DNA of 64,000 nt, from contig JAPMTP010000045.1 in NCBI GenBank assembly GCA_026413225.1, positions 248,001 through 312,000 on the forward strand, read 5' to 3'. The translations under genes were made by a program, and so were the position numbers. Source of the stretch: Otis tarda. Its lineage: Eukaryota > Chordata > Aves > Otidiformes > Otididae. The number at the start of each line of letters is the position of its first letter. The first letter of the stretch is position 1. Shown here in pieces: positions 9,957 to 21,590 of this stretch. The notes below the pieces were generated by a model. It was not told the origin of the DNA. It did no database searches and saw only the letters and a program-made list of their open reading frames with translations.

Positions 9957-11149
9957 CCCTTGGGATCACGGCCTTCTCCAGCCCCCTCTCAACGCATCCA
10001 CAGACCCCGGCCCCCCTCCCAGCTCCATCCCTCGGCTACGGGGCGGGGGGCCCAGGGTGGGAGGCAGGCAGCGCCCACCCCAAACCCATCCCTTGCACCC
10101 CCAGATGATGCCCGCAGCACAAGGGTCAACCTATGTGGGCACACAAGGATGCACCTTGTCCCCAAAATCAGCCCAGTCCTGCCCATGGAGGGGAGCCCTC
10201 GCCAGATTTAAGGGGGGAAACATGGGATGCATCCATAACCAGAGCCCTGCGGCACGGCCGCTCGCCCCCTGCTCAAAATTGGGCATCGGGCACCGGCCGT
10301 CGCACAGCCCGGGGTGCCCCTGGGGAGGCCCTGCCAGAAAACGTGCCCACGGACGTTTCTGCGTCAGCAAGCCACAGCCCCTCTGTGCTGCTTTTAGGCT
10401 TTTTCATCCCATTAAAAAAGAAAAAAATAAATATAACAAACCCTCAAAACCCCCCGCCGGGGCTGCGCTCACATCCACATTAGCCTCGGCTGAAAGGAGC
10501 TGCAGAGGCCTCGGCACAGCCTGCTCCGCGCGATGCGAGGGCAGAGCGGCTGCAGGGGCCACGTGCGCTCGAGCTGCCCGCTCCCTGCAGACCCCCACCC
10601 CAAAACGCCGCTGCTCCCCAGAAACCAGGCTCTGCTCTCGCCCTCGGGAACGCAAACGGTGGCGGCAGGGCTGCATCTGATCGTGACGGCGGGCGAGCGA
10701 GCCCGCGTCAGTGCCGCATCCCCGCTGACCGGGACTTGGCTCTCCTCTCACCCGGCCGCTGTAACACATGGGCACGGCCGACGTGGCTCTTCTTCCTCCC
10801 TGCCCAATACCACATGGCAGCTCGTTCCAGCATTCTTGGCATCCCACGTCCCACGTTTCCCAGGCTCCAGCTTCCCTGGGACGCGGTGGGGACGGGGGGT
10901 CACGGGATTTGCACTCGTATGGGGACAATTCTGTACATACACGCACACAGGAAAACAACAAAAACCGCACTATTACAGAAAACAAAGGTCCTACACACAC
11001 CAGAGTCACGCCAACGGGCCCAAAAATCTACGAGTCTCCTCAAAACAAACCCACACCTCGTTCAGCATCCAAAACTAGAGAGTCCACAGCGCAATGATCC
11101 ATGCCTGCTGTAGGCCTTCACCTTCCAAAGGCCCACATGCGGCCCCCTC
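9957..11149. other. Intergenic spacer, copy A
   Basis: Lies between the EFHD2-like exon and the FHAD1-like stop codon. It is CpG-rich near 9960-10100 and 10450-10760, as expected upstream of a CpG-island first exon, with an A-rich patch near 10415-10440. I recognise no exon. I see no AATAAA on the minus strand that would clearly serve the FHAD1-like transcript. Confidence 0.5.
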
Positions 11150-11249
11150 CTACGCGCCTCGTCTCTTGGCAGGTTCTACCGTGGGCTCTCTGGTCTTCTG
11201 CTTGCCCACGCAGACAGGCTGCTGGGCTTGCAGGGACTCTTCTTTCAGC
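11150..11249 (-). CDS. FHAD1: FHAD1-like terminal exon E24, copy A
   Basis: Acceptor TTGTGCAG; its first base completes the arginine codon from E23. Encodes LKEESLQAQQPVCVGKQKTR and a short basic tail ending KRRGA, stop codon at 11150-11152. The phase match with E23 makes this the last coding exon. Confidence 0.8.
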
Positions 11250-11819
11250 CTGCACAAAACGGGAGGGCAAAGGCGTCCGTCACCGCGTCAACCCCCCAAA
11301 ACACAGCTGGCCTCCGCACTTGCACCCCTCCTAGGACCCTCCCCACACCATGGGGTGATGCTGAAGGACATGGGAGCAGCAAGCGCCTTGCTCGGACCGG
11401 CGAAAACTTCAGCAGGCACTTTCCCTGTGCCCATTCCCCGTGCCCTGGACAGCCCTTCCCATCGGCTCCCACGCCTGGCTCTGTCCCGCTGACACCGGCC
11501 CTCCACCCCAGCCGATGCTGCCGCTCTCCCTGCGTCCGGCCCGTCCGCACCAGGGAATTTGCCAAGGGTCCCCCAACTCTGCCACTGCCTGAGTGCGCTG
11601 GGCCCTGCGAGGCACCCAGAGGACGTCTCTCTGCTTCTCCTCACCATTCTGCTTTGGACCATACCAACACGGGACCAGTCCTGGCCAGCGGCACAACCAG
11701 GCGTGTATCGCTGCCGCGAGGCTGCACCACTCCTTCCCACGAGTTTCCCGTCGCTTTGCAGCCCAGGACCTTGCCTCACTCGGACCCGCGGCCACCCACA
11801 GCCACCTGGCCTCTGGTAC

Positions 11820-12064
11820 CTCTTGCTCTCATGAAGCTTCATCATTTCTTCTTTCTTCTCCAGGCAGCTCTGGAGGTTCTTGAGCTTTTCCAACAGCTCC
11901 TCCACGTGTTTCTGCCTCTGCAGCCCTGCTTGTTCCCTTTCCTCCTGAGGGAGCTGCTTCAGAGACGGCGTTCCTGACAGCTCCTTCATCTTCACCAGGC
12001 TTGCCAGAGCACTAATGATGTCAACGTACTGCGGAAAGCCCCGGGAATGCATTATTTCCTCGGC
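11820..12064 (-). CDS. FHAD1: FHAD1-like exon E23, copy A
   Basis: Acceptor TTGTCAG, donor AAGAG/GTACCA. 245 bp, beginning AEEIMHSRGFPQYVDIISAL and ending in a coiled coil LEKKEEMMKLHESK. Two bases carry over to E24. Present in all three copies (also 32104-32348 and 49992-50236). Confidence 0.85.
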
Positions 12065-12229
12065 CTGACAATTCCTCTGCCACCTACCATCACCCTGCTC
12101 AGCCACCTGCTCTCATTCTGCTCCACTGAGGGAGACAGACAACGCCGCGAGGAACCTGCTGCACTCCCCTTCCTACTTTGTCTACTTTCCACGCGTGCTT
12201 TCCCTGGGTGAGCTTCCCACGGACCGTAC

Positions 12230-12280
12230 CCTCTCCTCAAGGATCAGCCCCGACTCCCGGAGGGAAACAGCCCCAGAGAG
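12230..12280 (-). CDS. FHAD1: FHAD1-like exon E22, copy A
   Basis: Acceptor CATCTCAG, donor AGG/GTACGG. 51 bp, LSGAVSLRESGLILEER, phase 0 to 0. Confidence 0.6.
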
Positions 12281-12502
12281 CTGAGATGGGAAGGGGAGAA
12301 GGATGCGCCGTTGCGTTTCCAGGCATCCTGAGACGTCCCGGCAGACGCCTGGCGTGCCCTGGCACCTGCCATCCACACTTTGGCCTCACCCACATTCCCG
12401 CAAGGACCCTGACACTCATCGCTCACTTCCGAAACGTGTTTGAAACCACTCTCCCCTCTACGAGCGCTGGGTACCGTTTCTACACGTCTGTCGCTGACCT
12501 AC

Positions 12503-12598
12503 CATCTTCTCGCTGAGCTCCATCGCCTTAAACACCTCCGAGCTCGTTGCCCCATCGGCGGCCTCGTACGCAGCCCCGTGCGAAACGGCGTCCGGAGC
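12503..12598 (-). CDS. FHAD1: FHAD1-like exon E21, copy A
   Basis: Acceptor CTGTGCAG, donor AAGATG/GTAGGT. 96 bp, 32 codons, APDAVSHGAAYEAADG then SSEVFKAMELSEKM. Phase 0 to 0. Confidence 0.65.
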
Positions 12599-12799
12599 CT
12601 GCACAGACAGGGAAAGAGCAATGGAGCCGCCGCACTGCCTGGCGCTGGGCCGAGCTGCCTTGTGCGCCTGCCTTCCGCTGCACGGGACAGGCTGCCCCGG
12701 CAATGCCGCGGTCCGCAGCCTCCCACCCCGGCCAGCTCCAGGCATCCTGGCTTTCCCGCCGAGGCCGCAGGCACCATAAACCATGCCCTGCCTTCTCAC

Positions 12800-12934
12800 C
12801 TTGGCAGTCGCTGGTGCTGTTCCTGGTGCTGGTGCCGGCTCCTTCACAAGACCCCTTTTTTTCAGCCGACGTTCCCCGGCAAGCCTTTCACCAGGACCAC
12901 TCGCGGCTCCGAACCCTTCTTCTTGCCAGCTGGA
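12800..12934 (-). CDS. FHAD1: FHAD1-like exon E20, copy A (5' limit uncertain)
   Basis: Donor CCAAG/GTGAGA is clear. Two acceptors eight bases apart are possible (TCCTCCAG, or GGCAAG giving high end 12926). Only the inner one keeps the phase from E19 and an open frame into E21 (KKRGLVKEPAPAPGT...). The outer one gives a stop after about 22 residues, which could be an alternative C-terminus. Confidence 0.5.
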
Positions 12935-13752
12935 GGAAAACAAACACGCACCGCCATGTGCCACTCTCCGTACGACACGCTGCGCCTTCCCAGCTCGGCC
13001 CCTTGGAGCCTCGCCGGGTGGCCTGGGCTCGGAGACGGGCACAGGCTACGGAGAACAGCCTGCACGCGCCCGCCCTGCAGATAGCGCTACCCCAGCCTCT
13101 GGCCATGGCTTTCCCTACATATTTAGCATGCAACCCTACTTCCCTGGGGGACAATTCGGAGATTGCACCCCTCACTGCTCCTCTACTTGGGAGCTTCTAC
13201 CAGCGATGGCACCGCTTCTCCACACTGCTCTCCATGCAGGGAGAGACCCAAGGGAGAGCGACCGAATGGGAATGGCCGAGGGCTAGCAGAGGACTCTCAC
13301 ACTGCACGCTAATCCCAAGGCTTTACGAGACCCAGGGCTCCATTCCTTGAGGCGCTGGCTGCTCTCGCTTGCCTCGAGGAGCGCAGCAGCTGAGCGCGGG
13401 AGCCCTCACGCACAGCGCCGGGCGCCTGCTCGCTGCTGGCTCCCACTGCGCGGCACCTCCTGCTGCCAAGCCCTTCGCTGGCCGCCTCCTGCCAACGCCA
13501 CCTCCTCACACGGCACCAAGCGCTTTCCTGAAGCCTGGCACTTTTTCTTCTGCAACGCTTTCCTATCACCTGCGCACACTACCATGCACGGGAGAGCTGC
13601 CTTTGCATGGGAACAGCCTGAGCCCCATGCACGTGAGGAGCCTGTGCCCCTGGCATGGCCCATTGCCCCCTCCTCCGCGTTACGGGCTCCACCACGCCTG
13701 TCAGGCCCTAACGGATGCCTCTTCCCCCTACAGCCCTGACAGCCTCACTTAC

Positions 13753-13884
13753 CTGAGGACTGACTCTCCTCCAGCATCTTCAGTCTCCCCGGAGCTTGTC
13801 CATGCCTGCTTTTTGGCGCCGGATCGTTTCCTCGTGCCTCTGGTCTCGGCACCACATGCCCAGGTTGACCAAGGCCCACGCCGG
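13753..13884 (-). pseudogene. FHAD1: FHAD1-like exon E19, copy A, with frameshift
   Basis: Acceptor TTCCTGCAG, donor TCAG/GTAAGT. Encodes PAWALVNLGMWCRDQ and RHEETIRRQKAGMDKLRG, then hits a stop because the C-run on the plus strand near 13789 has four Cs against five in copy B. Copy B reads on through a coiled coil to the donor. The product of copy A therefore ends here unless the exon is skipped. Confidence 0.8.
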
Positions 13885-14264
13885 CTGCAGGAAGAAGCAG
13901 CCCAGTCAGTTCTCGCCCAAATTGCCTCCGGGTCAACACGAGCTCAGCTTGACCCCGGCTTAGACACCGCCACGCTGAAAGACGCTGCTCCCTCAGCAGC
14001 TGCCAAGAGCCAAGCCCATGGGGCGTCTCTCCCCACAGCCTCCTGGCAGATTGGTGGGGTACAGCAGCGGCAGGAGAGACCCCTTACGTGGTCCCCTGTG
14101 CCGGCATCAGCCCTGCAAACGCTCTGGAGAGCTGGGAGAGGGACGGCGCGTGGCTCTCAGTGGCTCCCTCAGCGTTTTTCTCTGGCACTTGGCGCCACCG
14201 CAGAGGATTTTATTGCCTTGGACACAGGCACACCGATCCGCTCGGTGGCCTGCCTTTCTACGTG

Positions 14265-14453
14265 ATCATAGAATGACAGAATGGTTTGGCTTGGAAGGGA
14301 CCTTTAAACCCCATCCAGTCCAACCCCCCTGCAAGGAGCAGGGACATCTCCAACCACACCAGGTTGCTCAGAGCCCCGGCCAACCTGGCCTGGAATGTTT
14401 CCAGGGATGGGGCATCCACCATCTCTCTGGGCAACCTGCGCCAGTGCTCTACC
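14265..14453 (-). mobile_element. CR1 3' fragment in the intron between E18 and E19, copy A
   Basis: About 190 bp of CR1 3' end on the minus strand: ATCATAGAATGACAGAATGG, then the TTGGAAGGGACC and CAACCTGG stretches. More diverged from the CR1s in the ERV, so older. Duplicated at 52438-52626. Confidence 0.85.
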
Positions 14454-15350
14454 CATGATGTTCTACTGATCGCATGCGGGATTCTCATCTGCGCTACACC
14501 CCTGCACACAGACCCCCGCGGTTCCCTTGCTTGCTGCATGGCCCCAAACATCCAGACACTCAGGAGAAGGGAGGCCCTTCATCCCACCCTGCCCACTGCT
14601 GCAAGCTCCCCGCTCGGCTCTGGCCGCTGTCGCCCCGCCATTTGCTCTCAAACAACAGCTTTGCCTGGGCTGCACCTCTGGCGCCCGCCGCTTCCCCTCC
14701 CCATCGCTACGTGCGCACCAGGGCAGGCGCTACCTCCCGCTCAGCGTCAGGCTCCGAGTCACCGCCTGCCACCCAGCCTTCCTCGCTGGCACGCCCTCTG
14801 CCACCCTTGCCGTACAGGATGTACGATGCCTACAGTCCCTCCAGCTGCTGCCGCAGTCACCTTGCAGTTCATCCCATTTCCCGTGCCAGGGAACTCAAAA
14901 GGGGATTCAGCGTGGAGGACAAAAGACCCTCCATTCCCATCCGGTGCAACACGCTAACCCTGCTCCTGCTCGCTCAGCCCTGTCACTGCTTTTGTGGCGC
15001 CAATACCACCAGCAAGGTTGGGAAAAGGAGCCAACGCTTGCAGATCTTCCCCTCCATCGTCCCCGCCTCTGCTTGGCAATCAGCACAGCCATCTGCACAC
15101 ACCACACCTCGTGCTTCCAAAGTACTGCGCCTACATCCAGCTCCTCACCCGCTGGCAATGCCCGCGCAGGAGCACGGCTGATGCGGCTCGTGGGTGCCAC
15201 GGGCAGCCCTGCTCCTGCCTTTGGCCAGCTCGCAGCACGCCTGAGGCGGGCTGGGGCACTGGCCACTCTCACCGGCACACTGACAAACACCACGTGCGCC
15301 ATCGATACCCTCAGCAAACCCAGAGCTCGGCAGCCTCCGCGCGGACTCAC

Positions 15351-15456
15351 CCTCCCAAAGGCTTCAGCCACCTTCGCCGGTATCCAGGGAGCCTGCTTCT
15401 TCAGCACCGCTTCACGCGAGGCGTCCCTCAGCGCCTGACACTCTGCTCGGGCTTGC
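15351..15456 (-). CDS. FHAD1: FHAD1-like exon E18, copy A
   Basis: Acceptor GGCACAG, donor AGG/GTGAGT. 106 bp, QARAECQALRDASREAVLKK then QAPWIPAKVAEAFGR. Copy B has one extra codon (valine after VLK). Confidence 0.8.
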
Positions 15457-15796
15457 CTGTGCCAAGAGACAAGACCCTTGAGGGACACCATGACGGACAA
15501 CAGCTGCCCAAACAGCTTGTGGAGAGCAGCACCCCGGGCACCCGCCGGTGACTATCGCGGGGTGGGTGGGAACGTTCAGCTCAGTTCGTGGTGACTTCAA
15601 CACACGGCCACTGGCACGTGTTCCACTAAACCCCTATCTCAGTTCACGTGGCGCTTGCATAGAACCCCCATCACTGAGCTCCGCTCCGCGGCTCTCGCAC
15701 ACACCTTTGGCTCCCGGGGAGATCCCGAAATGCCGCCAGCTGCTAGGAATCCACACAGCAGCTTTGGCCAAGGCCCCAGTTCACGGCTGCGTGTAC

Positions 15797-15956
15797 CTTA
15801 ACTCATTAGCTGCTGCTTGCAGAGCTCTGTCCTTCTCCTTCATCACCATGGCCATCTCCAACAGCTCCTTTCTAAGCAGGTGCAGCTCCCGCTCTTGGTC
15901 TTTCACCTGGCACATGTTCTGCTCCACTTCTGACTTCAGCTGCTCACTCAACACTC
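15797..15956 (-). CDS. FHAD1: FHAD1-like exon E17, copy A
   Basis: VLSEQLKSEVEQNMCQVKDQ and LLRKELLEMAMVMKEKDRAL form clear coiled coil. Donor AAG/GTACAC leaves two bases that join E18 exactly. The 5' limit is uncertain: the acceptor GCCTAG needs a +1 phase that E16 does not supply, so an exon may be missing between them or an internal AG is used. Confidence 0.75.
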
Positions 15957-16823
15957 CTAGGCACACCACAGCTCCATGGGTGTCTGGCTCCCCCATCACC
16001 CAAGCCCTGGGGGATCCGCACCTCCCAGTGATCCGACGCCCGCGGCCACGTCCCTTTTTCCCAAGGCATCATCGTGAGGGCCGTCAGCCATCATGGCGCT
16101 TGTCCCCACAAACCCTTGCCCTGCCCTCGCTCGCAGCCCTCGCCTCCTGGGTCCTGCCACCAGACCTTGCTTCCCTAAATCACGGCGCAGGGCCGGTCTC
16201 TTTGTCAGGGCAGATGCCGCAGTCACTGCTCGCTACAGCCACTTGCCCTCTGCTTCGAGAAAAGCGGGGTTGCCAGCATTTCCTGGCCTGCCCGCTTTCA
16301 CCCACCTGCCTTCCTCATTCGCTTTGCGCCGTTATGGCCAGCAAAAGCGGGCCACGTGCATCCCTTCGTCTCACACCTCAGGCTCCTTTCTGCCCCATAC
16401 AGCCTCCCCAAAGCAACGTCACTCCCACTGAGGGATCCCCGGACAGGCTCTCCCAATTTAAAGCCTCAGGCCACCTTCGGCTCCAAGGGAGCCCAAGCAG
16501 TGGCATCCTGGAGAAAGATGGGCTCCATTTGTGTGCGTGTCCCCATCTCCCTCGGGGCATCTGCTCACCCTCACTCACCAGCACTGCTACCGCTTACACA
16601 AGGACAGCGAGGAATTCACCCACCCCCAGAGGGAACGGACCGCCTGCTTTGCCCCAAGCTGCCTACAGCTTCGCTTTCGCATGGGGACATTGCTTTCCCG
16701 TAGCTGCCCTGTGTGTGCTTCATGCCTACTGCCCTCGTTACCGCTCCGTGGAAGGACAGGAAGACGGAGGCCATGCAGTATGCTTCACTAACCTGTCAAG
16801 TCCAACATCCTAGCTCTGGTTAC

Positions 16824-16853
16824 CTTGAGCTCGTTGCTTAGCCTGGTGGTGGC
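16824..16853 (-). CDS. FHAD1: FHAD1-like micro-exon E16, copy A
   Basis: Acceptor CTTGTAG, donor AAG/GTAACC. 30 bp, ATTRLSNELK, phase 0 to 0. Short, but the splice sites are good and it is unchanged in copy B. Confidence 0.6.
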
Positions 16854-17064
16854 CTACAAGAGAGGATTGGCAGCGACTGTTACCAGGCTTGCAGGACTCC
16901 CCCTTTCTCGTGGCTGATGCGCATCCCTGTCTAGACGGGGGAGACCACCCGCTGGCCACCAATGGCCCCCTGACCAAACTGGACCACCGTGCTGCAGAGC
17001 CCTTCCACATTTTGTTCTTCCAAGCGTGAGCACTTCTGCTTTGCCTCCTGCGCGTGCCACTCAC

Positions 17065-17172
17065 CTCAGTTAGGCTTCTCAGCTGGCTCTCCAGGTCTTG
17101 GATCTTCTTCTGTCCTTCCTCCAATAGTTGCTTGCACTTGTCCTTCTCCTTGGCGATAGCACTCTCCAGCAT
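17065..17172 (-). CDS. FHAD1: FHAD1-like exon E15, copy A
   Basis: Acceptor CTCCTCAG, donor GAG/GTGAGT. 108 bp, 36 codons, MLESAIAKEKDKCKQLLEEG. Phase 0 to 0. An additional exon between E14 and E15 near 17530 is possible but not supported. Confidence 0.85.
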
Positions 17173-18045
17173 CTGAGGAGCGACAGCCCTCAGCAAAAAA
17201 AACCCAACCTATCCTTTCGGAACAGACTCTGGAATGCAATCAGGAAGGTCACCACTCTGGAGCAGGGGCATGTCATGGGGAAAAAAGCCAGACAGGACAC
17301 GAGGCGACTCGGAGATGGAGGGGAGAAGAGCGCCTGGGGAACGGCACGGCACAGAGACCAAGCAGGAGCCGCTTACTCAGCTGCTCCTTACCTGCTTCCT
17401 TGGGAAAAACGAAGCTGGAAAAAGCCATTCCCAAAGCGACACACACAAGTGTGCTAGGAATTGCCTCGCCAGACCACCGCAATAGGCTGTCCCCATCACA
17501 CTGCACAGACACGGCAAAACACTCACTCACGCCTTGACCGACAGCGTGTCCTGCACCAGCCCCATCACCTCCACGCCCCGGGCTTCCCCGGGACTGCAGC
17601 TGACCCAGCGAGAACCTGCCAGCCCGCCACCGCCCCCACCTTCTCCACAGCCACAACAGACCTCAACACACCTCAAAGGAGCTCAGCACGGGGAAGGGAG
17701 GGAGCACATGGCTTGCAAGGAGGCCGGCCTGCGCTGCCATTCCAGCTCCTACACACAATGCAACTTCCCCCTAAGCTCACGTTATCTGGATGCTGCTCCT
17801 TGCTTCCCGCTTTCTCCCAGGGACGGACCGGCTGCAGCGCACCCTGCCATTACCTGCATGCTTTCTGGTTCCAGGGCGGACACTCTGGGGAGTTATGATC
17901 TCCCACATCACCATGGGAGGATGGCCCGGCTCTTGGGACGGCTCCTAGGCATGTCACAGCTAGGGACATGCCTCTCCCTAGGCAACGCTACCACGGACAC
18001 CTATTTCTCCTGCATACCAGTCCTCTTCCTCACAAACCACCATAC

Positions 18046-18183
18046 CTCTTTGCTCTCCTTGTCCTTCTCCATTAGAACTTCCTTCATTTTCCTCTCCAAG
18101 TCTTGCTGGTGTTTCGCTTCCAGCTCCTTCATGTGCTTCTGCAGCAACGCTGCCTGCGACTCCTGGAGCCCCTCTAATTGGTA
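18046..18183 (-). CDS. FHAD1: FHAD1-like exon E14, copy A
   Basis: Acceptor CCTGTAG, donor GAG/GTATGG. 138 bp, 46 codons, YQLEGLQESQAALLQKHMKE then a charged coiled coil. Phase 0 to 0. Confidence 0.85.
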
Positions 18184-18496
18184 CTACAGGAAACCAGCAG
18201 ACACGGAGGACTTCCAGAAAGCGTGTCGGTGGAAGAGCAAGAAACAAGCATCCCGTGTGCATTCCCTACCACGCCTTTCACAAGAGCATCCTTGCTGCGT
18301 TAGAGATACAGCCGCTGGCACACTGACAGCACGAGCTCAGGCTTCTCCACCCCCCTGCATTTACTGCCACCCCAGGGACCACCGCTACTGCGCGTTCCCA
18401 GGCCGGGAGCCACGCTGCCTTGCTTGACTCAACCACCGCATTTACCGACACAACGCTCCCCAGCACCGCGGCTCACAGACACACGCGTTTCCATAC

Positions 18497-18567
18497 CTGT
18501 AGCATCTGATTCTTCCGCGCCGTTTCCTGACTGTTTTTCACCAGTTTCTGCAAAGTGGGCAGCAGCC
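18497..18567 (-). CDS. FHAD1: FHAD1-like exon E13, copy A
   Basis: Acceptor CTTTTGCAG, donor CAG/GTATGG. 71 bp, LLPTLQKLVKNSQETARKNQ. In copy B the penultimate codon is proline instead of leucine, a helix-breaking change. Confidence 0.8.
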
Positions 18568-19439
18568 CTGCAAAAGCCAAGGGAGCCTCGCTGCACGGGG
18601 TGCTCACACAGCCCATGTTCACCACCCGGAGCATCCTCAGCGGCCTGGGCACGCTGCTTGCCTCCTCGGCCGCTGATGACCTTCAGCCCTGGCCCTCACC
18701 CCCCTCGCCTGATGGCGGAGGTCATAGGCAGCAGGGAGGAGAGGGGACGGCCACTGACTCCCCACGCAGTCACCCCCTGCGCTCGTTACCCACAGCCACA
18801 CTCGACGTGGGCTGCCCATCCTGGGGCAGCAGATGTGCAATTGTCGGGGAAGGGGAGACCCATGGGCAACAGCTCTGCCTTTCTTCCAGAGACCCTCGCC
18901 ATCCTGGAGACACTCATCAGCCTCTCACCACGGGATTCAGGCTCTGAGATCCTCTCCGAGGGTCTCCCAGAGGCCAGCCCCAGGCCTCCCCTCTGCATTT
19001 ACTGGAACTGCGGCACATTCCCACCCCCAGGAAATGGCTGCTATGGTTGAGATGTCGCTGGAAGGGGAGCCTGACCGCGCACGCAGTCCGCTGGCAGGCA
19101 ATAAGAGTGCACACACTGCATGAGCACATCGACCCCAGAGGAAAGCCTCGCTCCACGAGTGTCACAGGACAAAGACCGGCAGCAAAGGCACCAGGCTCCT
19201 TGCCCGCCATCAGGGCTTGCTAAACCTGGGATGCAGGGAGGGACCTTGCAGCTCTTTGCAGCGTACACCTTCATCACGCTGGCAACCATTCCTACAAGCA
19301 GGAACCCCTCGACAAGAACCTCTTGCTCCTTGCCCACTGCCTTTGGTCTGGGGAAGGCTGCTGCCATGACTTGCAAGCCTTCCTCCCTGCTGGTCCCCCA
19401 TCCCCTCCTCGCTCTCTGGACACCCAGCAGGACACAGAC

Positions 19440-19635
19440 CTTTCCCAGAGGTCATCTGGTGCATCCCTGTGCTGGCCAGCAGCCGCTCCGCGCCCTCCAG
19501 CCAGGACAACAGCACACGTGCCATTTCCACCACCGCCGCCCCAATGGGCGAGATGGAGTGGTCCAGGCACACCGCCTCCAGCCTCCCCAGTTCCTCTCGC
19601 AGGCTGTTGCTGCTGCAGGGGCTCCTCAGGCATGC
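19440..19635 (-). CDS. FHAD1: FHAD1-like exon E12, copy A
   Basis: Acceptor TTCTCCAG, donor AAAG/GTCTGT. 196 bp. Contains VVEMARVLLSWLEGAERLLA, matching a helical LSWLEEVEQLL segment recalled from FHAD1. Copy B has G to S in LEGAE. Confidence 0.8.
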
Positions 19636-20014
19636 CTGGAGAAAACACAGCCGGTCCACACGCTAGCTTGCACAGTTTGCGGACTTCCATGCCTTGGCAC
19701 AACAGACAACATCTCTGAGAAAGTCCTGGGGACAGCCTGGTGAAGGCTTCGGTACGACACTTGGCTTCTGGGGTCAGTATCTGGGGTGGGAATGGCAGGC
19801 CCTGGGGAGGACACTTCCACCCCACCTCCCCCATTGCTTGCCAACCAACACTTTTTGGGGGCTACACTCCCCTCTCGCTGCTCTGCAGAGCTCCGCGCTG
19901 CCTAGTGCGCATGCCCAAGCATCTCTTTTCCCTCTCCTCACCTCACGCCCAAAAACTGCCCCGTGCCACTTATCTCCCGGCTGCCAGTTGGCCAACGGCC
20001 TTTAAAGGACTGAC

Positions 20015-20167
20015 CTGGAGCTGGCCCAGGGATTTCTGGAACACCTCAACTTTTGTCGACACCTCCTTCTCCCTGAAGAGCCTGGAGTTTATTTCTTCTA
20101 GCAGAGACTTCACTCTCTTCTGACTCTGTTGCTTTTCTTGAGACGTCTCCCTGACCTTGTCTATCAC
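20015..20167 (-). CDS. FHAD1: FHAD1-like exon E11, copy A
   Basis: Acceptor TTTTGCCAG, donor CCAG/GTCAGT. 153 bp, 51 codons, VIDKVRETSQEKQQSQKRVK followed by further heptads. Identical residues in copy B. Confidence 0.85.
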
Positions 20168-20529
20168 CTGGCAAAAGCACACGACAGAGAATAAAGCGCC
20201 ATCTTACCATCCTTTTCCAGCTGAGGGAAACATCCGCTGCCACACGGCCTGTCTCTGTGGCCTATAATTAAAGCTCTGTGCAATGTAGCAGCCCCATCAG
20301 ACTCCCGGACTTCTCCTGCTTGCAGCCCACGGACTCCATGCGAGCTTTGGCGGACACAGAGGATCGTGTCTTTCATGTCAGGTGGCAGCGCCACGAACCT
20401 GGGAGAGCTGCTGCCCAGCTTACAGCGTGGAGAGTCTTGGATGCTACCACTGCACGGAGCAGGCACCATGGCCGTTCCGTAGCGATCGACTCAAGCCGCT
20501 TTGGCTCAAGTCCTGCTCTCCGAACTCAC

Positions 20530-20570
20530 CTGCTCCTCCGTCAGAGCCTCCTCTGCACCACCCACTGCTC
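20530..20570 (-). CDS. FHAD1: FHAD1-like exon E10, copy A
   Basis: Acceptor TTCTCCAG, donor CAG/GTGAGT. 41 bp. Encodes AVGGAEEALTEEQ, whose LTEEQ joins VIDKV of E11 as in the corresponding human segment. Confidence 0.7.
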
Positions 20571-20695
20571 CTGGAGAACAGACTTGAATCACTTGGATTT
20601 TGAAGGACTTCAGCTACAGCAGAAATCAACACGGGAAGACACAAATCACTGAAACCTGCTAGCAGCTCTGCTGCCCAACCCAGCCCTCTACATAC

Positions 20696-20747
20696 CAAGG
20701 CAAAGGCTGTCCTGGCACCTTCCTCCTCCGACACCGAGGTCTCTGCG
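20696..20747 (-). CDS. FHAD1: Possible FHAD1-like exon E9, copy A
   Basis: A strong donor TTG/GTATGT and an AG at 20748-20749 would give 52 bp with the phase needed to connect E8 to E10. The translation is not coiled coil and not recognisably FHAD1. Chosen only because E10 requires a +1 phase. Confidence 0.3.
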
Positions 20748-20855
20748 CTCAGGCACGATGACCTTACCTTTGCCTTGGCAACACTCGTCCTGTAGCTGCC
20801 TCCAGCCCGGACCGTGGATCCTGCCGATCCTGCCCCATGCCCACAGACGCCCTAC

Positions 20856-20963
20856 CTGCTCCTTGGCCTGCTCCAGGTTGGCTCTCAGCAGCTCCTCCTT
20901 GCGCCCCATGGCCTGCAGCCGCAGGGCTTGCTTGGCGCGGTGTTGCTTCAGCATCTTCTCAGC
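20856..20963 (-). CDS. FHAD1: FHAD1-like exon E8, copy A
   Basis: Acceptor GGCTTGCAG, donor CAG/GTAGGG. 108 bp, 36 codons, including LQAMGRKEELLRANLEQAKE. Copy B has two substitutions here (R to W in ALRLQ, R to K in LLRAN). Confidence 0.85.
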
Positions 20964-21090
20964 CTGCAAGCCAAGAGCATTTGCACATCAAAGCCAGACC
21001 AGTCAAACATGCCAGAAGCGCTTCTGCCCAGACCATCTCGTGCCCATTCCTCCCTGCCCTCCGCCGCGTACCCCACAGCCAGATCCTTAC

Positions 21091-21195
21091 CTTGGCTTTC
21101 TCAGCCAGCTGCCCTCGCGTGATCTCCTGCTCAGCGCAATACTTCTGCACCTCCCGCTGCAGCTGCTCCACGTCGCGTTCCAGCTCCTTGACACG
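21091..21195 (-). CDS. FHAD1: FHAD1-like exon E7, copy A
   Basis: Acceptor CTTGCAG, donor AAG/GTAAGG. 105 bp, 35 codons, RVKELERDVEQLQREVQKYC. Phase 0 to 0. Confidence 0.85.
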
Positions 21196-21590
21196 CTGCA
21201 AGAGTCCCGGGACAGCGCAGGCTCTCACCAGAGGAGCTCGGCACTGCCTCTCCAGAGGGTTTCTCCCACTAAGCCCTACATTTTCCCCATCTGGCCCATT
21301 TCCTTTAGCCCACAGCTTTCTCCTCTCAACGTTTACTGTGGTCACATTGGTTTTCGAGTGGCTTGCACTCTTATTTCAGACACCATTCTCCTGCATTGCA
21401 GCGCGGTGTTACGATTTCTACCGGAGCTTACATTTCTCCGGCTCCCTCTGCACATTAGGCACCTTCTATTACAGGAGTCGGAGGCAAAGCACCTCCCTCA
21501 AAATGCCCAGTCGCTTTTTCTCTCAACGATGCATTCCCACGCCCGCTGCTCGCCCGCGCACTCCATCGCCCCAAACGCCTTGCAACTCAC

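Noticed and set aside
15548..16813. Plus-strand 421-codon ORF, also 53724-54989
   Set aside because: Antisense to FHAD1-like exon E17 and introns; Pro/Ser/Leu-rich composition and no family resemblance.
17500..17600. Possible extra FHAD1-like exon on the minus strand ending in GCGTGAGT
   Set aside because: No frame gives a coiled coil and no acceptor gives a phase compatible with E14 and E15, which already join in frame.
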